Shown here one piece after another: positions 7,845-12,964 of a stretch of DNA of 12,964 nt (the stretch's first letter is position 1; each line of letters starts with the position of its first letter). The position numbers and the translations under genes were made by a program. The notes below the pieces were generated by a model. The model was not told where the DNA came from and did not search any database. It saw nothing but the letters and a program-made list of their open reading frames with translations. Origin of the DNA: Gemmatimonadaceae bacterium (GTDB lineage Bacteria > Gemmatimonadota > Gemmatimonadetes > Gemmatimonadales > Gemmatimonadaceae); the NCBI GenBank assembly GCA_025356185.1, contig JANXUN010000491.1, forward strand, positions 1 to 12,964, read 5' to 3'.

Positions 7845-8882
7845 ATGCCAAAATTCTCCGCCGCCTCTGCTACGCGATCGCTCTGCCTCGCATTGCTACT
7901 CAATGCCTCGCCCGCGTCGGCGCAGCCAGCGCGTTTTGTCGTGCCAAGCATCCCCGCCAACGCGCGCTGGTATAAAGGCAACACCCACACCCATACCACC
8001 AACTCCGACGGCGACACGCCGCCCGAACAAGTCGCGCGCTGGTACAAAACCCACGGCTACGATTTTCTCGTCCTCTCCGATCACAACGTCTTCACCGATC
8101 CCGTCACGCTCGCGTCCCTCACCGACTCGTCGTTCCTGCTCCTCCCCGGCGAAGAGGTCACCACCAGCTATCAAAAAGCCGCCGTCCACGTCAATGCACT
8201 CGCCATCACGCGCGTCATCCCCGCACCCAAAGACTCCACGCTCCTCGGCACCATCCAAAAATCGGTCGACGCCATTCGCGCCGAACACGCCATCCCGCAC
8301 ATCAATCATCCAAACTTTTTATGGAGCATCGATTCCGCGACGCTCTTTCGCGTGCGCAACGACAAGCTGTTTGAGATTCACAGCGGACATCCGCTCGTGC
8401 ACAGCGAAGGTGGCGGCGGCATGCCCAGCATGGAAAGCGTGTGGGACGGTCTCCTTTCCAGCGGCAAGCGCATGTACGGCATTGCCGTCGACGACGCGCA
8501 CAACTTTCAGGGCGAGTTTAGCGCAGACCGCTCAAACCCCGGGCGCGGCTGGGTCAGCATTCGCACCACGGCTCTCGAAACGCGCGCCCTCGTCGCAGCC
8601 CTCGAAGACGGGCAGTTTTACGCGAGCAGCGGCGTCACGCTCAGCGATGTGCAAGTAACGCCGAGGACGCTCAGCATCACCATAAAGCAAAAGGGCGATT
8701 ACAAGTACACCACGCGCTTTTACGGTCGCGACGGCACGCTGTTGGCAATCGACAAGTCCCTCTCGCCCCACTACACGCTGTCAGGAAACGAGACGTACGT
8801 GCGGGCCAAAGTGACCGATTCCGGCGCCGCTGCCGCGTGGGTGCAGCCGGTTTTCACCACACGATTCGTCGAGAAACCGTAG
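7845..8882 (+). CDS. Secreted PHP-domain metallohydrolase (CehA/McbA-like)
   Basis: A 345-residue exported PHP-superfamily protein. Residues 1-26 are a signal peptide ending ASA before Gln27. PHP motifs occur in order: NTHTHTTNSDGD (H48, H50, D55), LSDHN (D79, H80), PGEEV (E103), VHVN (H115), HINHP (H152, H155), IHSGH (H179) and VDDAHNF (D217, H219). Together these supply a multi-metal site typical of phosphoesterases and of CehA-type enzymes that cleave carbamate or ester bonds. Residues about 260-345 form a beta-rich tail. The reaction is unknown. The Shine-Dalgarno is poor: GAGG is only 1-2 nt from the ATG. Codons in the first half are unusually C-ending compared with the second half. It is divergent from the CocE-like gene and 115 nt before the S9 gene. 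Confidence 0.87.
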   Translation: MPKFSAASATRSLCLALLLNASPASAQPARFVVPSIPANARWYKGNTHTHTTNSDGDTPPEQVARWYKTHGYDFLVLSDHNVFTDPVTLASLTDSSFLLLPGEEVTTSYQKAAVHVNALAITRVIPAPKDSTLLGTIQKSVDAIRAEHAIPHINHPNFLWSIDSATLFRVRNDKLFEIHSGHPLVHSEGGGGMPSMESVWDGLLSSGKRMYGIAVDDAHNFQGEFSADRSNPGRGWVSIRTTALETRALVAALEDGQFYASSGVTLSDVQVTPRTLSITIKQKGDYKYTTRFYGRDGTLLAIDKSLSPHYTLSGNETYVRAKVTDSGAAAAWVQPVFTTRFVEKP

Positions 8883-8883
8883 A

Positions 8884-8900
8884 CGTCGCTTCACGCGACG
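8884..8900 (+). terminator. Small stem-loop after the PHP gene
   Basis: CGTCGC (8884-8889) pairs with GCGACG (8895-8900) around a 5-nt loop, one base after the PHP stop codon. There is no T-tract, so termination is only a possibility; the S9 gene could be reached by read-through. Confidence 0.3.
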
Positions 8901-8952
8901 CTTCACTCGTCGTCTCGCACTTGCTCAACGGCCCGCCGACGCCGAGAGTATG

Positions 8953-8973
8953 TGGGGTGGGACCCTTCCCCCA
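8953..8973 (+). other. G-run/C-run hairpin in the S9 gene leader
   Basis: TGGGG (8953-8957) can pair with CCCCA (8969-8973), with a second GGG (8959-8961) and CCC (8963-8965) inside. It lies just upstream of the GGAGG ribosome binding site of the S9 gene. It may be a leader structure or only local sequence bias. Confidence 0.3.
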
Positions 8974-8997
8974 GCTCACTCCACGGAGGTTGTAGGT

Positions 8998-11682
8998 ATG
9001 TATTTCTCCTTGCGCCAGTTCGCGCGATGGACCAGCGCCGTTGCGTTCGCCGGCATGTTTTCGCCGCTCGCACCCGCCAGCGCACAACAGGCCGGACAGC
9101 CCGATGAAGGCCGCGTCAACAAGGCCAATTGGGCACTCTCAAATCGCTTCAACGCCGCAGCGCTTCGCTCAATCACGTACACGACTGGCGTGACGCCGCG
9201 CTTTCTCGGCCAAACCGATTCGATGTGGTACAACTTCAAAGACCACAACGGCAATCGCTTTATGCTGTATGTGCCGTCGCCCACGGGCGGCACAAAAAAG
9301 TCGCTGTTTGACGCCGCAAAAATGGCGCAGCAGCTGACGATGGTCAGCCACAAACCATACGATCAAAACACTCTGCCGTTCACGACGCTCACGTTTCTCA
9401 AGACGCATAAGGCGTTTCGCTTTACCGTCGACACCGTGCGCTACGAATGGGATCTCGCAACCGAAACGCTTAAGGGACTCGGCCGTCCTCCGCGCACGCC
9501 TCCCGGCGACGAAGAGCGCGACGCCGCCGGTGGACGTGGCGGCGCAGGTGGAGCTGGTGGACGCGGAGGCCCCAACGGTGGCCCCGAGTACCGCAACTTC
9601 TCGCCCGACAGCACCGCGTACGTCTACGCGCTCAACCACAATCTGTATCTCGTTGAGGTTGGCAAGCCCGACACCGTCAAGCTCACCAACGATGGCGCCG
9701 AAGATTATTCGTTCGGCTCGCGTGACACGACAGAAAATCGTCGTCAGCTTGACGCGCTTGGTCAGGGCGGCGGTCAGCAACAAGACGATGGAACTGACAA
9801 CACCAACGACGCCGCCAACTCTCGCGAAATGCGCGTGCGTGCCGCAGCAACGTGGTCGCCCGATTCCAAAGCATTCTCCATTGCGCGTCGCGATCAGCGC
9901 AAAGTCAAAGATCTGTACTTGGTGAACGTGCTCGCCCAGCCGCGCCCCGTGTTGTTGCACTACAAGTACACGATGCCTGGCGAAGAAGATGTCACGCAAA
10001 CAGAGATCTACGTGTTTCGTCGCGGCGAGAAGTCACTCAAGAAAATCAACGTCGCCAAATGGAAAGATCAAACTATTTCCGACGTCCATTTTCCAGTAAG
10101 CGGTGACAAGCTGCGCCTGCTGCGTCGCGATCGTCCGCAGCGCAAAGTGGACTTCATCGAAGTTGACGTGGCAACGAATGCCATTAAGACGTTGCTCGCC
10201 GACGAAATCGAAAACGCGGCGATCGAACCCAAGCCTATTCAGTATCTCAAAAAGGGCGGCGACTTTCTCTGGTGGTCGCAGAAGACCGGCTGGGGCATGT
10301 ACTACGTCTACGGTTTTGACGGCGGCGAAAAGAACGCGCTCACCACGGGCGAGTGGAACGTGAGCGGCGTCGTGAAAATCGATTCAACGCTCGGAACGGT
10401 GTGGATCGCGGGACAGGGACGTGAACCGGGTGAACAGCTGTATCAGACGCACTTGTATCGCGTGAACCCCAATGGCACGGGTCTCACGATTCTCGATCCC
10501 GGCAATGCGCACCACGCCATCACACTCGGCGAAACAGGCACGCCCAGCTTCGTGTCGCCAACCAAGCGTTACGTGTACGACACGTATTCGCGCATGGATC
10601 AGCCACCGGTGTCTGTGGTGCGCGATGGGATGACTGGGAAAGTGATCACCAAGCTCGAAGAGATGGACCTGTCAAAGATCAAAGAGCTTGGTTTCAAACC
10701 TGCTGAGCCTTTTTCGGTGAAAGCTGCGGATGGCGTGACGGACCTGTTCGGCAACATGTGGAAGCCGTTCGATTTCGATTCGACGAAAAAGTATCCGATC
10801 ATCAACTACGTGTATCCCGGTCCGCAAACAGAAGCGGTCACGACGGGCTTCACGGTTGGCGGAACGCAGCTCGCACTCGCGCAGCTGGGCTTCATCGTGA
10901 TTGAGGTCGGACATCGCGGCGGTTCACCGTTGCGCTCGCTCGCGTACCATCGCTACGGCTACTTCAACATGCGCGACTATGCGCTCGCCGATAAGAAATC
11001 GGCGATTGAACAGTTGGCCGGCAGACATTCGTTCATCGATCTCAATCGTGTCGGTATCTACGGCCACTCGGGCGGAGGATTCTTAACCGCCGCGGCTATG
11101 CTGCAGCCGCCGTACAACGAATTCTTTAAAGTGGGTTGGTCAGAATCGGGAAATCACGACAACAACATCTACAACCAAAACTGGAGTGAGTGGAATCACG
11201 GCGTGCGCGTCATCGCGAAGGCCGATAGCGCGCGCGGTGGTGCGAACACGCGCGCGGCCGGTGGTGCGGCTGCTGGCGCCGCTGGTCGTCGTGGTGGTGG
11301 ACCCGGTGGCGCCGCCGCTGGCGGCACGGGTCGTGGTGGTGGTGCAGCGGTTGCCGAAGCGGTGGACGACACGACCAACGCGAACAACATTCGCTTTGAC
11401 ATCAAAGTGCCGACCAACGAAGAATTGGCCGGCAATTTGAAAGGCAACTTGGCGCTCACCACGGGTGATCTCGACAACAACGTGCATCCTGGTAACACGA
11501 TTCGTTTGGTCGATGCATTAATCAAAGCCAATAAGCGGTTTGATTTCTTCGTGTATCCAGGTCAGCCGCATGGGTATCGCGACACGCAGCCGTACAACAT
11601 TCACATGATGATGGAATACTTCACCGAGCATTTGCTTGGTGATTATCTGCGCGGTAACGGCGAGATCAAGACGACGCCGTAG
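8998..11682 (+). CDS. Secreted S9-family (DPP IV-type) prolyl oligopeptidase with two Gly-rich insertions
   Basis: An 894-residue exported serine peptidase. The start at 8998 is chosen over one 16 codons upstream because GGAGG lies 8 nt before it and a signal peptide follows (residues 1-29, ending ASA before Gln30). The N-terminal half is the beta-propeller of DPP IV-type enzymes (for example ATWSPDSKAFSIARRD). The C-terminal catalytic domain carries nucleophile S691 (GHSGGG), D826 (DLDNNVH) and H858 (QPHGY). Gly/Arg/Ala-rich inserts lie at about 178-195, in the propeller, and 745-786, between the catalytic Ser and Asp. These help explain why it exceeds the roughly 750 residues of typical DPP IV. 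Expected activity is removal of dipeptides from Pro- or Ala-containing peptides in the periplasm or outside. Downstream are a heptad array and an intrinsic terminator. Confidence 0.93.
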   Translation: MYFSLRQFARWTSAVAFAGMFSPLAPASAQQAGQPDEGRVNKANWALSNRFNAAALRSITYTTGVTPRFLGQTDSMWYNFKDHNGNRFMLYVPSPTGGTKKSLFDAAKMAQQLTMVSHKPYDQNTLPFTTLTFLKTHKAFRFTVDTVRYEWDLATETLKGLGRPPRTPPGDEERDAAGGRGGAGGAGGRGGPNGGPEYRNFSPDSTAYVYALNHNLYLVEVGKPDTVKLTNDGAEDYSFGSRDTTENRRQLDALGQGGGQQQDDGTDNTNDAANSREMRVRAAATWSPDSKAFSIARRDQRKVKDLYLVNVLAQPRPVLLHYKYTMPGEEDVTQTEIYVFRRGEKSLKKINVAKWKDQTISDVHFPVSGDKLRLLRRDRPQRKVDFIEVDVATNAIKTLLADEIENAAIEPKPIQYLKKGGDFLWWSQKTGWGMYYVYGFDGGEKNALTTGEWNVSGVVKIDSTLGTVWIAGQGREPGEQLYQTHLYRVNPNGTGLTILDPGNAHHAITLGETGTPSFVSPTKRYVYDTYSRMDQPPVSVVRDGMTGKVITKLEEMDLSKIKELGFKPAEPFSVKAADGVTDLFGNMWKPFDFDSTKKYPIINYVYPGPQTEAVTTGFTVGGTQLALAQLGFIVIEVGHRGGSPLRSLAYHRYGYFNMRDYALADKKSAIEQLAGRHSFIDLNRVGIYGHSGGGFLTAAAMLQPPYNEFFKVGWSESGNHDNNIYNQNWSEWNHGVRVIAKADSARGGANTRAAGGAAAGAAGRRGGGPGGAAAGGTGRGGGAAVAEAVDDTTNANNIRFDIKVPTNEELAGNLKGNLALTTGDLDNNVHPGNTIRLVDALIKANKRFDFFVYPGQPHGYRDTQPYNIHMMMEYFTEHLLGDYLRGNGEIKTTP

Positions 11683-11689
11683 GCGTCGT
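11671..11689 (+). other. 8-bp hairpin over the S9 stop codon
   Basis: ACGACGCC (11671-11678) pairs perfectly with GGCGTCGT (11682-11689) around a 3-nt loop. The stop codon TAG (11680-11682) spans the loop and the second arm. There is no T-tract. It might slow ribosomes at termination or protect the 3' end, or it may be incidental. Confidence 0.5.
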
Positions 11690-11776
11690 GACGGGAGACG
11701 GGAGACGGGAGACGGGAGAGCTCAGACGGGAGACGGGAGACGGGAGACGGGAGAGGTCAGACGGGAGACGGGAGAC
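11690..11776 (+). repeat. Heptanucleotide tandem array (GACGGGA) with 35-bp higher-order period
   Basis: Twelve consecutive 7-nt units run without a phase break. Four GACGGGA are followed by GAGCTCA (11718-11724), four GACGGGA, GAGGTCA (11753-11759), two GACGGGA and a final GAC. The variant unit after every four copies gives a 35-bp superperiod. The G-runs (GGG separated by AGAC) fit the usual G-quadruplex pattern of four G3 tracts with 4-nt loops on the plus, mRNA-sense strand. The array fills the space between the S9 stop codon and the terminator at 11775, so it is probably transcribed as 3' untranslated RNA. It is a likely site of copy-number variation. Confidence 0.95.
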
Positions 11777-11817
11777 AACGGCGGGCGCTCGAAACGAGCC
11801 TCCGCCGTTGTTGTTTT
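11775..11817 (+). terminator. Intrinsic terminator of the S9 gene
   Basis: A GC-rich stem pairs 11775-11784 with 11802-11811 (10 bp) and continues as GCTCG (11787-11791) with CGAGC (11795-11799) around an AAA loop, with single bulges between. A T-rich stretch (11808-11817, including TTTT) follows. This is the best rho-independent terminator in the window and lies directly after the heptad array. Confidence 0.85.
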
Positions 11818-11822
11818 CGACA

Positions 11823-11865
11823 CCCGGTAACGGACAACAATTGGTTGCCAGTTGTCGTCGCCGGG
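11823..11865. other. Imperfect hairpin between convergent genes
   Basis: CCCGG (11823-11827) with CCGGG (11861-11865) and GACAAC (11833-11838) with GTTGTC (11851-11856) form a two-part stem with internal loops. It could help end transcription of the minus-strand YkgJ-like gene, but no T-tract follows in that direction. The rest of 11818-11925 shows no gene. Confidence 0.35.
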
Positions 11866-11925
11866 ATCAGCCCAAACATGTATTTCGAGTGCGAATCGAA
11901 AAGGCAGTACCAACCAGAAACGCCG

Positions 11926-12669
11926 TTACCCGATCTCACTGCCGCATGTACGCGATCTCGCAATCTCAACAAACTCCCCGCCCCGCAGTTCCCCGCCCTC
12001 GCGATGCACAAAGTACGCGCGCACCGGCTGCCCCTCGTCAAATTGCCCGCGCAACATGCGCAGTCCATTGCACTCGTACCGATTACAAATCTCCGATCGT
12101 AATTCGCGCGACAGTGTGCACCCCTGCGCTCCCTGATACACGCATCCATCGGTCATCGTGTGCTCGGCGACAAACCCGAGATACGCATCCACAAGTTCAT
12201 CGTCCGACCACGCGCCGTTCGCGCGCATCACCCGCACCATCGTCTCTACCCGATTAAACGCGTGATTGCCGCCCGCCATGCAACAGTGCCCGCGGCACGC
12301 CGCGCACCCTGCCGCCCGTAATTCCGACTCGGCGTGCTGCAACGCGTCCGAGTCGTGCATCACCAAGGGCGCCGACAACAGTGTTTCAGGACCGATCTCC
12401 GCGTCAGCGTGCATGATCGCTCGTGCGGCGGCGACGTTCTGGCGGAGCACACCTTCAAGCGCATCACGGCGCGTGCGCGGCAGCTCCGACACGCGCGCTT
12501 CACTAAAAGGAATCATCGCGACCACGTAGCTGGCGCTTTCTGCGTGCAAAACACCGTGATGCGCGGCGACCTCACTCCGACGTGAATGCGCCGACGCGAG
12601 CAGAGCTGCGTGCGCGTGACGCGCATCGCGCAGCGTGCGAGGAGTCGCGTCGGAATCACCATCGTTCAT
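11926..12669 (-). CDS. YkgJ-like cysteine-cluster protein
   Basis: A 247-residue cytoplasmic protein. The C-terminal half carries eight cysteines in the YkgJ-family order: CAACRGHCC (C122, C125, C129, C130), then DGCVYQGAQGC (C176, C184) and EICNRYEC (C195, C200). In this family the cysteines are thought to bind a metal or an iron-sulfur cluster; the biochemical role is not established. Residues 1-110 are an Ala/His/Arg-rich helical extension I do not recognise. The start is the only ATG before residue 52; no Shine-Dalgarno is visible, and TAGATT lies six bases upstream, consistent with a leaderless message. It is divergent from a metal transporter gene, 135 bp apart, so a shared link to iron or manganese is possible but inferred. 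Confidence 0.75.
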   Translation of the reverse strand: MNDGDSDATPRTLRDARHAHAALLASAHSRRSEVAAHHGVLHAESASYVVAMIPFSEARVSELPRTRRDALEGVLRQNVAAARAIMHADAEIGPETLLSAPLVMHDSDALQHAESELRAAGCAACRGHCCMAGGNHAFNRVETMVRVMRANGAWSDDELVDAYLGFVAEHTMTDGCVYQGAQGCTLSRELRSEICNRYECNGLRMLRGQFDEGQPVRAYFVHREGGELRGGEFVEIARSRTCGSEIG

Positions 12670-12675
12670 GCCGCG

Positions 12676-12681
12676 AATCTA
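12676..12681 (-). promoter_or_regulatory. Candidate -10 box for a leaderless YkgJ-like transcript
   Basis: The minus strand reads TAGATT six bases before the ATG, which would place the transcription start at or next to the start codon. This agrees with the missing Shine-Dalgarno. No good -35 is seen. In the rest of 12670-12804 I found no confident promoter for the divergent transporter gene. Confidence 0.3.
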
Positions 12682-12804
12682 CTGCGCATCCGTGTCACAT
12701 GGTGGATCGCAGGTTCACATTCACAAATCCCCCTGCCGCAATTGCGTTTCGCGCTCTTGATTCTCAGTGTCTCTTCACACCAATTCTCACGCACCGGAGC
12801 GCGC

Positions 12805-12964
12805 GTGCACGATCACGCACATCACGAAGCTCATTTTACCGGCAGTGACATCGTCAAAGATGTCGTCATCGGCATGTCCGATGGCCTCACGGTTCCGTTC
12901 GCACTCGCCGCCGGTATATCCGGTGCCGTCGCCGCCACCTCGATTGTCGTCACCGCCGGACTTG
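12805..12964 (+). CDS. VIT1/CCC1-family metal transporter, 5' end only
   Basis: The first 53 codons of a gene that runs off the window. A GTG start at 12805 is supported by GGAG five bases upstream and by the protein that follows. The N-terminus is His-rich (HDHAHHEAHF), then SDIVKDVVIGMSDGLTVPFA and a hydrophobic Gly/Ala segment (AAGISGAVAATSIVVTAGL). This is the typical opening of VIT1/CCC1 proteins, where the first membrane helix starts at the conserved DG(L). The family moves ferrous iron or manganese across membranes. The His-rich head could bind metal. It is divergent from the YkgJ-like gene. The family call is good, but most of the protein is not visible. Confidence 0.85.
   Translation, partial: MHDHAHHEAHFTGSDIVKDVVIGMSDGLTVPFALAAGISGAVAATSIVVTAGL

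Noticed and set aside
7726..8658. A 310-codon open frame overlapping the PHP gene in another frame
   Set aside because: The product is Ser/Pro/Arg low-complexity, while the other frame carries the complete PHP motif series.
9169..9999. A 276-codon minus-strand open frame inside the S9 gene
   Set aside because: It is antisense to the S9 propeller region and shows no domain or credible start context.
11690..11776. CRISPR array
   Set aside because: Units are 7 nt and contiguous with no unique spacers of CRISPR length, and there are no cas genes nearby.

Overview
The window looks like a chromosomal stretch from a Gram-negative bacterium of moderately high GC, most likely Gemmatimonadota or a close relative. 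This is inferred from several features. The exported hydrolases have Sec signal peptides ending in Ala-Gln, and the M28 and S9 peptidases carry Gly/Arg-rich insertions. There are also YXWGXW and DUF4397 lipoproteins and a His-rich VIT1/CCC1 start. I recall these traits together from that phylum but could not run a search. No rRNA, tRNA, insertion sequence, phage gene or CRISPR was seen.

Layout. 51-1853 (+) is a secreted M28 metallopeptidase, followed by a large imperfect inverted repeat (1866-1972). On the minus strand, 2001-3704 holds three small envelope or accessory genes: a YXWGXW lipoprotein, a YidB/DUF937 protein and a DUF4397 lipoprotein. Divergent from them, 3818-4768 (+) encodes a TerB-like/DUF697-like fusion. 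It converges, across a 13-bp hairpin, on a minus-strand pair joined by a 1-nt stop/start overlap: a CocE/NonD (S15-like) hydrolase and a secreted succinylglutamate desuccinylase/aspartoacylase-family enzyme. Divergent from the pair, 7845-8882 (+) encodes a secreted PHP/CehA-type metallohydrolase, and 8998-11682 (+) a large S9 (DPP IV-type) peptidase. The S9 3' region contains a heptanucleotide tandem array with a 35-bp higher-order period and then a convincing intrinsic terminator. The window ends with a minus-strand YkgJ-like eight-cysteine protein divergent from the truncated 5' end of a VIT1/CCC1-family metal transporter.

How the genes fit together. Five of the eleven genes encode exported hydrolases (M28, AstE/AspA-like, CocE-like, PHP, S9) with complete-looking active sites. 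This suggests extracytoplasmic breakdown of peptides and amidated or acylated compounds, but only the CocE/AspA-like pair is clearly co-transcribed. The lipoprotein/YidB/TerB genes look like an envelope or stress accessory cluster of unknown function. I found no clear new defence, mobile or biosynthetic system. The most unusual signals are non-coding: heptad-periodic G-run tracts at the 3' ends of the two Gly-rich peptidase genes.
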